From Methanogenium marinum (GTDB lineage: Archaea > Halobacteriota > Methanomicrobia > Methanomicrobiales > Methanomicrobiaceae): 64,000 bases of DNA. Location: assembly GCF_028912405.1 (NCBI RefSeq), contig NZ_JAKELO010000002.1, positions 558,001 to 622,000 on the forward strand, in the 5' to 3' direction. Under the pieces are notes generated by a model. The model did no database searches, had not been told where the DNA came from, and worked only from the letters and a program-made list of their open reading frames with translations. Positions 9,073 through 18,962 of this stretch are shown in pieces. Numbering within the stretch: position 1 is the stretch's first letter; the number at the start of each line of letters is the position of its first letter. The translations under genes and the position numbers were made by a program.

Positions 9073-11035
9073 CTCTTTCCTCCTGCGGTCTGGTGTGTAT
9101 CCGCCGTGCGATAAAAGGCGAGAACGCCCTGCCACCTGCATCAAAGAACCGTCCAAAAAACTCTACATACTGAAGACGAAGTGCGTGAATAAATCCCCCA
9201 AGACACTGGAGGACCAGGTTTGCCGCATGCCCTCCTATGCCAAAAATGATGCCTACAATGAGGAAAAACGGCCCAATTCCTGCAATCATGCCGGAAAGGA
9301 TGTTGATCATCATCGCAATGCCGCTCGTGGCAAGGGCAAGCGCAAGGATACGGGCATAACTGAGCCAGTCTCCAAGGTAACCGGTGAGAGAAAAGAAACC
9401 AAGCGGCCCATTATCCCGGAGGATGCCAATGATGGCAACCACAGCACCGGCCCACGCAACTGTGGTGATGAGAGATGAGAATGTGGCCCAGCCAAAGAAT
9501 GAGAGGATGAGAACAGCCGCACAGGGCTGGAGCAGAAACCAGGTACCTTCCGAATAGAGCATCTTACGACGTTCACCACACCGGAGATGTTCAGATGCGG
9601 CAATCACAAAACCAAGGTTGAGATGGACGATCCCGATGCCAAGTGCCAAAATCAGGAGAGAGAGGGGATCATTCAGTGGTTCGATGACCGTAAACGGCAA
9701 TGTGATACCGAAGAAGGGCGCCAGATTACCGAAAAAACTCCCCATCAGGATACCGAAGACCGCACCCGCTACACCACAGGCACAAAGGACAATTGCAAGG
9801 TCATGGGTGGTCCCCGGTGTATGCCCTGCTCCACGGAGAAGGAGGGCTGCGATGAGAAAGAGAAGAATGCCATACCCGGCATCCCCGAGCATAAGGCCAA
9901 ATGTGAGGATCAGAACCGGCGCAAGAAAGAGTGTCGGGTCAATCCTGCCATACGCCGGCATTCCAAACATGGCGGTGAGAAATCCGTACGGTGCCAGCCA
10001 GTGGGGATGGTCAAAGGCAGACGGCACAGCGCCTGTTGCAGGCTCTGTGGTGCAGAAGGAGAGAGAGCCTGTCGAACGGTCACATAATTCCCGTATCCGT
10101 GGCATATCACATTTTTTGGCCCATCCCTGCATGACTATGAGAGAACCAGTCTCCCCGAACAGAGGGCGGGCATCCTCACGGTCGCGCATAACCCCCAGTT
10201 CCTCCGCCATCGCCTCAAGCAGTGTGAGATGTGTTTGGGCCAGTTCTTTCAGGGAGACATGAATCTTGTTTTGTTCCTGCCGGAGCTGGTCTCGTTCGTT
10301 TTGTATGGATGCAATCCCTGCTAATGCGGTTCCCTCAGCCGTCTCAAGAGTAAACTCCCGGAATGCAAGTGCCCGGAGCACCCGATCGGCATCTGCTGAT
10401 GCATCCGGATGAGTAATGATAACAACGGTTGCCGGACGATCTCCAACCCCACAGAGAAGAAACGGCACAGCGAGCTCAGGCATCTCCTCTCTCAGGTGTG
10501 CATCAATATCTGCACATTCGCCGGTCGGGACAATGCCAGCCCGCACCTCCAGGAAACCTGCTCCCCCAAGCCGACCGGGTTCGATGCCAAACGGAAGCAA
10601 CAGGGAAAGCATCTCCTCTTCCTCATCCATCCGTCCAAGGCGTTCTGCGATGGAAATATCACGGGCATGCAGGGCAAGTATGGAGTCAGTTATTTCTGAA
10701 AACCGGGCTGCTTCTTTGAGGGCAGACGCGGCATTAGTGACCGGAAATGATATTTTGTTGTCTGGTGGCCGGGAAAATAGTGCGACAACCGCGTTTTTTT
10801 CCGGGACAAATACTGCAAGAACTTCAACGGTCCGCTCAATACGGGACCGTGCAGATGCAATATCAGGGACGGCTTGTGACCGGTGGCACGAAGTGACAAG
10901 CTGACGAAGACTCTCTTCATCGGCTACCGATTGTAGTTCAACGGCCCCCGCCTCGTGCAGAGTAGCGATCATCTCATCCCGTCCAACGGCATGCACCCCC
11001 ACCGTGAGCCTGACCATTTCAGCGGGTCTGAGCAC
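9062..11035 (-). CDS. atpI: A-type ATP synthase subunit I (a subunit)
   Basis: Membrane stator subunit I (657 residues), the half-channel protein for ion passage. The N-terminal ~330 residues are soluble and helical, forming the collar that binds the E/H stalks. The C-terminal half carries about seven to eight membrane segments, starting near FLAPVLILTFGLMLGDAGYG. The conserved arginine expected next to the rotor is in SYARILALALA near residue 555. The end overlaps the atpK start by 11 bases and the start overlaps atpH by 17 bases. Length is typical. Confidence 0.95.
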   Translation of the reverse strand: MLRPAEMVRLTVGVHAVGRDEMIATLHEAGAVELQSVADEESLRQLVTSCHRSQAVPDIASARSRIERTVEVLAVFVPEKNAVVALFSRPPDNKISFPVTNAASALKEAARFSEITDSILALHARDISIAERLGRMDEEEEMLSLLLPFGIEPGRLGGAGFLEVRAGIVPTGECADIDAHLREEMPELAVPFLLCGVGDRPATVVIITHPDASADADRVLRALAFREFTLETAEGTALAGIASIQNERDQLRQEQNKIHVSLKELAQTHLTLLEAMAEELGVMRDREDARPLFGETGSLIVMQGWAKKCDMPRIRELCDRSTGSLSFCTTEPATGAVPSAFDHPHWLAPYGFLTAMFGMPAYGRIDPTLFLAPVLILTFGLMLGDAGYGILLFLIAALLLRGAGHTPGTTHDLAIVLCACGVAGAVFGILMGSFFGNLAPFFGITLPFTVIEPLNDPLSLLILALGIGIVHLNLGFVIAASEHLRCGERRKMLYSEGTWFLLQPCAAVLILSFFGWATFSSLITTVAWAGAVVAIIGILRDNGPLGFFSLTGYLGDWLSYARILALALATSGIAMMINILSGMIAGIGPFFLIVGIIFGIGGHAANLVLQCLGGFIHALRLQYVEFFGRFFDAGGRAFSPFIARRIHTRPQEERDGS

Positions 11036-11345
11036 GCCCAGTCACCTCCCCGACAACGAACGTAATTGCCTCATCAAGCCTGGCATCAGTTGCTTCCCGG
11101 ATGGCTGCGACCTCTGTTTCTGCCGCCGCACGAATCTTTGCCGCCTCGGCAGACGCCTCTTCTTCCACAGCGGCGATGTGGGCTGCAACTTCAGCCCCGG
11201 CCCGCTCTCTGGCATCTGCTACAGCCACCCGGGCATCTGCATGGGCCGCACTGATGCGGGCATCTGCCTCTGTGCGTGCCCGTTCTATTTCTGCCAGCGC
11301 CGCTGCCTCTGCCTCTTGGATAAGGATAATTTCCTGGAATGGCAT
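11019..11345 (-). CDS. atpH: A-type ATP synthase subunit H
   Basis: Peripheral-stalk subunit H (108 residues), first gene of the operon. The protein is almost wholly an alanine/glutamate/arginine-rich coiled coil (IQEAEAAALAEIERARTEAD and onwards), as known for archaeal H, which pairs with subunit E. The end overlaps atpI. About 200 bases separate its start from the divergent tRNA-Glu gene, and this gap must hold the operon promoter; the AT-rich sequence near 11503-11511 could serve either direction. Confidence 0.88.
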   Translation of the reverse strand: MPFQEIILIQEAEAAALAEIERARTEADARISAAHADARVAVADARERAGAEVAAHIAAVEEEASAEAAKIRAAAETEVAAIREATDARLDEAITFVVGEVTGRAQTR

Positions 11346-11502
11346 ACAGACCCCTCTGTGTCTTGATAACCCCGCCAGTCATTAAGCATTTCGCACCCCG
11401 GGGGAGAGAAGAGGGGGATTTTGTGAGAAACATACGAGAAACGTCGGGCCGGTCAGAACAGCCGATTCGACCAGAACAACCAGAACTCAAAGGACAAATA
11501 CG

Positions 11503-11511
11503 TATATTTAA
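11503..11511 (+). promoter_or_regulatory. TATA box for the tRNA-Glu gene
   Basis: TATATTTAA lies in a GC-richer setting about 40 bases before the tRNA, a plausible archaeal TATA box for it. The flanking CGTA...TACG makes the site nearly symmetrical, so it could also act for the ATP synthase operon on the other strand; that would imply a leader of roughly 140 bases. Confidence 0.45.
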
Positions 11512-11549
11512 GTACGAATCAGGCATATCTTAGTAGGCACCACTACATT

Positions 11550-11624
11550 GCTGATATAGTGTAGTCCGGCCAATCATGCAGGACTCTCACTCCTGCGACT
11601 GGGGTTCGAATCCCCATATCAGCA
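11550..11624 (+). tRNA. tRNA-Glu (anticodon CTC)
   Basis: A complete cloverleaf can be folded. The acceptor stem GCTGATA pairs with TATCAGC. The D-arm region reads GTGTAGTCCGGCCAATCAT, as in archaeal tRNA-Glu. The anticodon stem CAGGA/TCCTG encloses the loop CTCTCAC with anticodon CTC. The T arm is GGGGTTCGAATCCCC, and the discriminator base is A. CCA is not encoded and I see no intron. It reads GAG codons. Confidence 0.95.
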
Positions 11625-12182
11625 TTTAGGAGCTATTTTTGTTATTTAAGGTTTAATTGAATTTTCAGTAACCTCGCATTTTAATATCCTCGTTTTGTTC
11701 TTTCCGCACGTCTGTGATTCAACAATTCATTCTGCCCGCCACAATCATACAATCCATCACAGGTAACGCGCCTGGATCTCTTTTAAAAAAGGGTTGAGAT
11801 AAGGGGTTGAATATACGTCGAATACTGATGGATCCATTCTATTTTGGAAGTATCTAAACGATACAACCCAGAATATACTTCAGGAGATTTAAAATATCCA
11901 ATCAAAACTCATAATAAAATCATTGCCACAATTAGACACTGTATCAAACATTTAAAATACTACAAACACATAATTCCAAACATTTAATGAGAGGATAGTT
12001 TGAACTGCGTCCTGACACATCAGATCGCAGAACATCTCAGATTAAATAGCGACATGAAAATTGCAATACTCCGATAATATCGTCAATAATTCACATAAAT
12101 TCTGATTATGGCGATTTTAGCCACATTCAGTCATTTCGTCGCTTCTTCAGATTTCAGGTAAAGCGTAAATGGGGGGACGAAA
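11625..12182. other. AT-rich intergenic region
   Basis: There is no convincing gene in this stretch between tRNA-Glu and the giant surface-protein gene. It contains AT-rich blocks that may hold the promoter of the downstream gene, and it ends with a G-rich ribosome-binding site (GGGGGGAC) just before that gene's ATG. Confidence 0.6.
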
Positions 12183-15100
12183 ATGAAAGATAATTTTTCG
12201 ATTATTATTTTTGGATTATTGCTAATTTGTTTATTCCAGGGTGTAAATGCCGATGATTCGTTTGACAATTTGATCTGGTGCAAGGATCTCGGTGGCAATG
12301 TTTATTCGGTTGATCTCTCCGGTGATGGCCAATACGTAGGTGCAAATACCATTAATACCGCGTACTATTTTGACTCCGATGGGACAAAACTCTGGAACTT
12401 CACCAACCACAAATATGACGATCTCCCGTATGTCACGAACCAGATTACTCTGGTGACCCCTTCTGACGACGGACAGTTGGTTGCCGTTGACGGCCGATAC
12501 GATCTTTTCGTTTTTGATGCGTTGGGCGAATCTCTCTGGAACTATTCCACATTCAGTACCTACTACGGATACATCAAAGAACCGGAGTTTTCAAGGGATG
12601 GGAACTCTCTTGTTGTTGCACCGAGCCAGCGAGAGGGAGACAGCCTGTTCAAATTTGATAAAGACGGGAATATAATCTGGAGCTACGAATGCAGTCAGAC
12701 AGAAGATGACATATTCTATGCATTAGCAATATCCGATGACGGGGAGTATATCGCAGCCTACTGTCAAAACGATTACACCGTTTATTTCTTCGATGGAGAT
12801 GGAACCGAACTCTGGCACAATTACCCAATGCATGTCTATTATGAGGGAATATCGATGTCAGGCGACGGGGAGTACATCGCTCTTTCGAACTTGAATACTG
12901 ATCTCTGTATATATGCCAAAAACGGGACCCTTTTGTGGAAATACCGTCCTCACGATGTAGTCCGGGATCGAGATTGCTGCTATCATGTTGCGGTTTCACA
13001 CGATGGAACTCATGTTATTGCGGACAGTGAATATTGCCTGCACTATTTCGATATTCAGGGCAATCTCCTCTGGGAGCACCAGATCGGGACCCTCATCGGC
13101 TGCAGTTATGTGTCCGCATCCGCCATCTCCGACGACGGTCAGTATGTTGCTCTCGGGACAGGTACAGGAACAGTTATTCTCCTGAACCGGTATGGGGACG
13201 TGCTGTGGGAATATGAAACAGGAAAAACCATTCGATCGAATACAGGCATATCGTTTTCCAACGACGGGACAAAACTCGCAGCAGCCAGTGAGAATGGCTA
13301 TGTGTATTTATTTGACAGTGATCCTGTTAACCTGATCCCTGTGATCGAACCGGTAGGTGATCAAGTCGTTGATGAAAACGGGAACCTCCAATTCAGTGTC
13401 GTTGCAAAAGATTTGAATGGCGATCTTCTTGACCTGACGGTGAGTGGGCTTCCTTCCGGGGCAACTCTTTCGCCCACAATTGATCCTGCAACATGGATAT
13501 TCAACTGGACACCGATGTATGACCAGTCTGGATCATATAACGTCCATATTGACGCAAATGATGGTAAATTCACCGCGAGCGTGGATATTCCGATCACGGT
13601 GAATCATGTTAACCGGGTGCCAGTGCTCACGTCTATCGGTGATAAAATACTCCAGCCAGGTGATTCGCTTGAGTTCTTCATCACCGCCACAGACCCTGAT
13701 GGCGATTCCCTTACTTATAATGCCACGAACCTCCCTCCCGGAGCAAGCTTCGATCCAGTGACACAAAAATTTACTCTGACACCAGTTGAGAAGAACAAAA
13801 CCTATGTGCAGGTTCATTTTGAAGTCAGTGATGGCCAACTAACCGATGGTGAGAATATCGATATTGTACTGATAAGCGATCATCTGGCATGGTGCAAGGA
13901 TCTCGGTGGCAATGTTTATTCGGTTGATCTCTCCGGTGATGGCCAATACGTAGGTGCAAATACCATTAATACCGCGTACTATTTTGACTCCGATGGGACA
14001 AAACTCTGGAACTTCACCAACCACAAATATGACGATCTTCCGTATGTCCCGAACCAGATTACTCTGGTGACCCCTTCTGACGACGGACAGTTGGTTGCCG
14101 TTGACGGCCGATACGATCTTTTCGTTTTTGATGCGTTGGGCGAATCTCTCTGGAACTATTCCACATTCAGTACCTACTACGGATACATCAAAGAACCGGA
14201 GTTTTCAAGGGATGGGAACTCTCTTGTTGTTGCACCGAGCCAGCGAGAGGGAGACAGCCTGTTCAAATTTGATAAAGACGGGAATATAATCTGGAGCTAC
14301 GAATGCAGTCAGACAGAAGATGACATATTCTATGCATTAGCAATATCCGATGACGGGGAGTATATCGCAGCCTACTGCCAAAACGATTACACCGTTTATT
14401 TCTTCGATGGAGATGGAACCGAACTCTGGCACAATTACCCTATGTATGTCTATTATGAGGGAATATCGATGTCAGGCGACGGAGAGTACATCGCTCTTTC
14501 GAACTTGAATACTGATCTCAGTATATATGCCAAAAACGGGACACTTTTGTGGAAATACCGCCCTCACGATGTAGTCAGGGATCGAGATTGCTGCTATCAC
14601 GTTGCGGTTTCACACGATGGAACTCATGTTATTGCGGACGGTGAATATTGCCTGTACTATTTCGATATTCAGGGCAATCTCCTCTGGGAGCACCAGATCG
14701 GGACCTTCAACGGTGACAGTCATGTGCTCTCATCAGCTATCTCCGATGACGGCCAGTATGTCGCCGTCGGGACCAGTACAGGAACAGTTCTTCTTCTGAA
14801 CCGGTATGGGGACGTGCTGTGGGAATATGAAACAGGAAAAACCATTCGATCGAATACAGGCATATCGTTTTCCAACGATGGGACAAAACTCGCAGCGGCC
14901 AGTGAGAATGGATATGTGTACTTATTTGACAGTGATCCTGTTAACCAGATCCCTGTGATCGAACCAGTAGGTGATCAAGTCGTTGATGAAAACGGGAACC
15001 TCCAATTCAGTGTCGTTGCAAAAGATTTGAATGGCGATCTTCTTGACTTGACGGTGAGTGGGCTTCCTTCCGGGGCAACTATTTCGCCCACAATTGATCC

Positions 15101-18100
15101 TGCAACATGGATATTCAACTGGACACCGATGTATGACCAGTCTGGATCATATAACGTTCATATTGACGCAAATGATGGAAAATTCACCGCGAGTATAGAT
15201 ATCCCAATCACGGTGAATCATGTTAACCGGGTGCCGGTGCTCACGTCTATCGGTAATAAAATACTCCAGCCAGGTGATACACTTGAGTTCTTCATCACTG
15301 CAACAGACCCTGATGGTGATTCCCTTACCTATACCGCCACGAACCTCCCCCCCGGAGCAAATTTCGATACAGTGACAAAAAAGTTTACTCTGAAACCAGC
15401 TGAAGAGAACAAAACCTATGTGCAGATTCATTTTGAAGTTAGTGATGGCCAACTAACCGATGGTGAGAATATCGATATTGTACTGATAAGCGATCATCTG
15501 GCATGGTGCAAGGATCTCGGTGGCAATGTTTATTCGGTTGATCTCTCCGGTGATGGCCAATACGTAGGTGCAAATACCATTAATACCGCGTACTATTTTG
15601 ACTCCGATGGGACAAAACTCTGGAACTTCACCAACCACAAATATGACGATCTTCCGTATGTCCCGAACCAGATTACTCTGGTGACCCCTTCTGACGACGG
15701 ACAGTTGGTTGCCGTTGACGGCCGATACGATCTTTTCGTTTTTGATGCGTTGGGCGAATCTCTCTGGAACTATTCCACATTCAGTACCTACTACGGATAC
15801 ATCAAAGAACCGGAGTTTTCAAGGGATGGGAACTCTCTTGTTGTTGCACCGAGCCAGCGAGAGGGAGACAGCCTGTTCAAATTTGATAAAGACGGGAATA
15901 TAATCTGGAGCTACGAATGCAGTCAGACAGAAGATGACATATTCTATGCATTAGCAATATCCGATGACGGGGAGTATATCGCAGCCTACTGCCAAAACGA
16001 TTACACCGTTTATTTCTTCGATGGAGATGGAACCGAACTCTGGCACAATTACCCTATGTATGTCTATTATGAGGGAATATCGATGTCAGGCGACGGGGAG
16101 TACATCGCTCTTTCGAACTTGGATACTGATCTCTGTATATATGCCAAAAACGGGACCCTTTTGTGGAAATACCGTCCTCACGATGTAGTCCGGGATCGAG
16201 ATTGCTGCTATCATGTTGCGGTTTCACACGATGGAACTCATGTTATTGCGGACAGTGAATATTGCCTGCACTATTTCGATATTCAGGGCAATCTCCTCTG
16301 GGAGCACCAGATCGGGACCCTCATCGGCTACAGTTATGTGTCCGCATCCGCCATCTCCGACGACGGTCAGTATGTTGCTCTCGGGATAGGTACAGGAACG
16401 GTTATTCTCCTGAACCGGTATGGGGATGTGCTGTGGGAATATGAAACAGGAAAACCCATTCGATCGAATACAGGCATATCGTTTTCCAACGATGGGACAA
16501 AACTCGCAGCGGCCAGTGAGAATGGATATGTGTATTTCTTTTCGACAGGCATAAGAGTCGAGAATCACCCACCAAAATTCAAATACATCCCAGAAATAGC
16601 GATAAATGCAAGTGAAATAATTGAGTTCACCCTATCTGCAGTGGATTCGGATTCTGATCAACTCATATTCACAGCTACCGACCTTCCGCAAGGGGCTCTG
16701 TTTGACACTGAAACCTGTATCTTCAACTGGACGCCAGAAATATCCCAGGTCGGCAACCACACCATCCATTTCGAGGTCTCCGATGGGGAGCTTATCGATT
16801 CTGCGGACGTTACGATCAAGATCATACCGGGCAACCAGCCCCCGGTTCTCGATCCAATAGAGGACCTAATAGGGAACATGACCGTCTGTACGAGCGATGA
16901 ACTCACATTCCGTGTGAACGCCACCGATGCTGACAGCGATGCGCTCTCCTATTCGGCGCTCGATCTCCCCTCCGGGGCCGAGTTCACCGATCAGAACTTC
17001 ACCTGGACACCCGACACATCCCAGATTGGCACCCACACAGTCCATTTCGAGGTCTCCGACAGCGATCTGACAGACACAGCGGATGTTACCATCACAGTAT
17101 TACCAGGCAATCAACCCCCGATTTCATCTTTCACAGTCGATACTGCGTGTGATGAAGGCGCAAACATAAGCTTCAATGCCTGCACATCATCGGATCCCGA
17201 TGACGATTTAATCTCCTATAACTGGGACTTTGGTGACGGAGAAACAAGTTCTGGCATGCAGGTCGAACACTTATATCCGAGCAATGGCGAATATATGGTC
17301 TGTCTGACTGTGACCGATCCTGATGGTGAAACAGACACTGCAACAACGACCATTAAAGTTTTAAATATCGCACCGGATGTTGATGCCGGCGGTGATATTG
17401 AGGTATATACAAATGAAACCTTTGCCCTTAATTCCTCATTTACCGATCCAGGCATTCTTGATCTTCACTTCGCATTTGTTGATTGGGGAGACGGCGAGGA
17501 AGAGTCGATAATCATCGATGAAACTGAAGGCCAGGTTATAGGGGATCATGCCTACATGGACCATGGTCTCTTCCAGGTCAATGTGACGGTATCTGATGAT
17601 GACGGTGGAATGGGAAGTGATATGTTCAATGTTACTGTGATAAACCGACCACCGTTCGCCCGGACAAACGGCCCCTACACCATTGCTGAAGGAACAATGG
17701 TTATCATCTCCGCGGAGAATTCCACCGATCCTGATGGCAGTATTGTGGAGTATATTTGGGATATAGGGGGGGACGGTGAAACTGATTTCACTGGTGAAAC
17801 GTTGGAATACATCTGGGAAGATGATTTCAACAGCACCATCGTGCTTACTGTGTTTGATGATGACGGAGACAACAGCTCAACATCTACAGAAATAAACGTA
17901 TTTAATGTCGCACCGACGATTGAATCACTCTCGATGCCTGCAGATCCAGTCTCTGTTGGCGAGAACGTGTATGTATCTACAATTTTTGTTGATCCTGGCG
18001 CTGACGGGATCACCCTTACATGGGATTGGGGTGATGGAGATATTTCCATCTCTGAATGTCTTGCACCACCCGATACAAATGAAATCGCTTCGCACATCTA

Positions 18101-18647
18101 TCAGAACCCCGGTGTCTACACGTTGCGTGTTGTTGTATCTGATGATGATGGCGGTGAAGATGAGGAAATTTCTACCCAGTACATTGTTGTATATGATCCT
18201 GATGGCGGTTTTGTTACCGGTGGTGGGTGGATTGAATCCCCGAATGGAGCATATTATCCCAATCCAGAACTTAATGGCAAAGTGACCTTTGGATTTGTCT
18301 CCAAATACAAGAAAGGAACTGATGTACCCACTGGTGAAACAGAATTCCAATTTAAAGTTGCAGATCTAAATTTCCATTCCACTGACTACCAGTGGCTGTT
18401 GGTTGAGTGTCCTAATGCAAAATACATAGGGAGAGGTACAATCAACAACCACGGAAACTATGGGTTTATGCTGACTGCTACTGATGAGAAGCTGACATCA
18501 AGCACCGATGTGGACTTATTCAGGATTAAGATCTGGAATTTAGATAACAACGATGAGGTTGTTTATGATAATCAGCCGGGGGAGTCCGACGATGAGGATC
18601 TGACCACAGGCATTTGTGGTGGTTCGATTGTCATCCACAATAAATAA
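12183..18647 (+). CDS. giant secreted/surface protein: three propellers, Ig-like and PKD domains
   Basis: A 2154-residue protein with an N-terminal signal peptide (IIIFGLLLICLFQGVNA, about residues 7-23). It has three beta-propeller modules of ~350 residues built from PQQ/WD-like blades (DGQYVGA, YYFDSDGTKLWN type strands). Pairs of cadherin/He_PIG-like domains (TDPDGDSLTY, FNWTP) follow propellers 1 and 2. After propeller 3 come two more such domains and about four PKD domains (YNWDFGDG, VDWGDG, WDWGDG). The last ~150 residues begin VTGGGWIESP and resemble a C-terminal beta domain common in secreted proteins. I see no C-terminal membrane anchor or sorting signal. Such proteins are typical of methanogen envelopes; adhesion or cell contact is inference. 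The three propellers are nearly identical, which is unusual. Confidence 0.9.
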   Translation: MKDNFSIIIFGLLLICLFQGVNADDSFDNLIWCKDLGGNVYSVDLSGDGQYVGANTINTAYYFDSDGTKLWNFTNHKYDDLPYVTNQITLVTPSDDGQLVAVDGRYDLFVFDALGESLWNYSTFSTYYGYIKEPEFSRDGNSLVVAPSQREGDSLFKFDKDGNIIWSYECSQTEDDIFYALAISDDGEYIAAYCQNDYTVYFFDGDGTELWHNYPMHVYYEGISMSGDGEYIALSNLNTDLCIYAKNGTLLWKYRPHDVVRDRDCCYHVAVSHDGTHVIADSEYCLHYFDIQGNLLWEHQIGTLIGCSYVSASAISDDGQYVALGTGTGTVILLNRYGDVLWEYETGKTIRSNTGISFSNDGTKLAAASENGYVYLFDSDPVNLIPVIEPVGDQVVDENGNLQFSVVAKDLNGDLLDLTVSGLPSGATLSPTIDPATWIFNWTPMYDQSGSYNVHIDANDGKFTASVDIPITVNHVNRVPVLTSIGDKILQPGDSLEFFITATDPDGDSLTYNATNLPPGASFDPVTQKFTLTPVEKNKTYVQVHFEVSDGQLTDGENIDIVLISDHLAWCKDLGGNVYSVDLSGDGQYVGANTINTAYYFDSDGTKLWNFTNHKYDDLPYVPNQITLVTPSDDGQLVAVDGRYDLFVFDALGESLWNYSTFSTYYGYIKEPEFSRDGNSLVVAPSQREGDSLFKFDKDGNIIWSYECSQTEDDIFYALAISDDGEYIAAYCQNDYTVYFFDGDGTELWHNYPMYVYYEGISMSGDGEYIALSNLNTDLSIYAKNGTLLWKYRPHDVVRDRDCCYHVAVSHDGTHVIADGEYCLYYFDIQGNLLWEHQIGTFNGDSHVLSSAISDDGQYVAVGTSTGTVLLLNRYGDVLWEYETGKTIRSNTGISFSNDGTKLAAASENGYVYLFDSDPVNQIPVIEPVGDQVVDENGNLQFSVVAKDLNGDLLDLTVSGLPSGATISPTIDPATWIFNWTPMYDQSGSYNVHIDANDGKFTASIDIPITVNHVNRVPVLTSIGNKILQPGDTLEFFITATDPDGDSLTYTATNLPPGANFDTVTKKFTLKPAEENKTYVQIHFEVSDGQLTDGENIDIVLISDHLAWCKDLGGNVYSVDLSGDGQYVGANTINTAYYFDSDGTKLWNFTNHKYDDLPYVPNQITLVTPSDDGQLVAVDGRYDLFVFDALGESLWNYSTFSTYYGYIKEPEFSRDGNSLVVAPSQREGDSLFKFDKDGNIIWSYECSQTEDDIFYALAISDDGEYIAAYCQNDYTVYFFDGDGTELWHNYPMYVYYEGISMSGDGEYIALSNLDTDLCIYAKNGTLLWKYRPHDVVRDRDCCYHVAVSHDGTHVIADSEYCLHYFDIQGNLLWEHQIGTLIGYSYVSASAISDDGQYVALGIGTGTVILLNRYGDVLWEYETGKPIRSNTGISFSNDGTKLAAASENGYVYFFSTGIRVENHPPKFKYIPEIAINASEIIEFTLSAVDSDSDQLIFTATDLPQGALFDTETCIFNWTPEISQVGNHTIHFEVSDGELIDSADVTIKIIPGNQPPVLDPIEDLIGNMTVCTSDELTFRVNATDADSDALSYSALDLPSGAEFTDQNFTWTPDTSQIGTHTVHFEVSDSDLTDTADVTITVLPGNQPPISSFTVDTACDEGANISFNACTSSDPDDDLISYNWDFGDGETSSGMQVEHLYPSNGEYMVCLTVTDPDGETDTATTTIKVLNIAPDVDAGGDIEVYTNETFALNSSFTDPGILDLHFAFVDWGDGEEESIIIDETEGQVIGDHAYMDHGLFQVNVTVSDDDGGMGSDMFNVTVINRPPFARTNGPYTIAEGTMVIISAENSTDPDGSIVEYIWDIGGDGETDFTGETLEYIWEDDFNSTIVLTVFDDDGDNSSTSTEINVFNVAPTIESLSMPADPVSVGENVYVSTIFVDPGADGITLTWDWGDGDISISECLAPPDTNEIASHIYQNPGVYTLRVVVSDDDGGEDEEISTQYIVVYDPDGGFVTGGGWIESPNGAYYPNPELNGKVTFGFVSKYKKGTDVPTGETEFQFKVADLNFHSTDYQWLLVECPNAKYIGRGTINNHGNYGFMLTATDEKLTSSTDVDLFRIKIWNLDNNDEVVYDNQPGESDDEDLTTGICGGSIVIHNK
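12276..16538 (+). repeat. 1614-bp tandem repeat, two full copies and one partial
   Basis: The sequence beginning TGGTGCAAGGATCTCGGTGG recurs at 12276, 13890 and 15504, exactly 1614 bp (538 codons) apart. Copies 1 and 2 each hold a propeller plus two Ig-like domains. Copy 3 holds the propeller only and diverges near 16538. The first several hundred bases of each copy differ at only a few positions, while the Ig-like parts are more diverged. This implies recent duplication or ongoing gene conversion. Short-read assemblies may collapse it. Confidence 0.95.
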
Positions 18648-18725
18648 TCATTATTTGGGTCTTGTGGAAATCCTCTAAGAAAACTCCAGTGTCATTTAAC
18701 CACAAATATACCCTGGAGTTCCGAA

Positions 18726-18914
18726 AAACTGTCTGAGAACAGGTACATCAATCTTGTGAAAAACTATATCGACGTCATCAGAAATTTTCATATACCTCTC
18801 CATTCTTCCAAATTTTCAAAGAATAATTATTCCCTGCATCAGCATCTGAGCCTGATTATTCTGAAAGAAGAGATTGGTCAGGATTTCAGATTGGCAATAC
18901 CTCAGTCATTATAG
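18726..18914 (+). pseudogene. transposase N-terminal remnant
   Basis: In one frame this stretch reads a peptide containing NLVKNYIDVIRNF, PLHSSKFSKNNYSLHQHL and LIILKEEIGQDFR, then a stop. The HSSKFS...HQ...LKE pattern resembles the start of IS4/IS5-type transposases in archaea, which continue for 200-300 more residues. No start codon, terminal inverted repeat or catalytic DDE part is visible, so only a fragment remains. It sits between the giant repeat gene and the broken methyltransferase. Identification is from pattern memory and is moderate. Confidence 0.45.
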
Positions 18915-18962
18915 CAATTACCACCCACGTAAAAATGGATAAGAACGGATGTATCCAAACAA

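Noticed and set aside
9073..9156. Longer start for atpK, 28 codons upstream
   Set aside because: The extension is polar, lies wholly inside atpI and has no ribosome-binding site, while the inner ATG has AGGAGG and begins the first hairpin.
12241..12330. Giant surface protein as an S-layer protein
   Set aside because: It lacks a C-terminal anchor or S-layer signature, and its propeller/PKD layout fits an accessory surface or secreted protein better.
12276..16538. CRISPR or other short-repeat array within the large repetitive gene
   Set aside because: The repeat unit is 1614 bp, in frame and coding, with no short repeat/spacer alternation. No CRISPR array was seen anywhere in the window.
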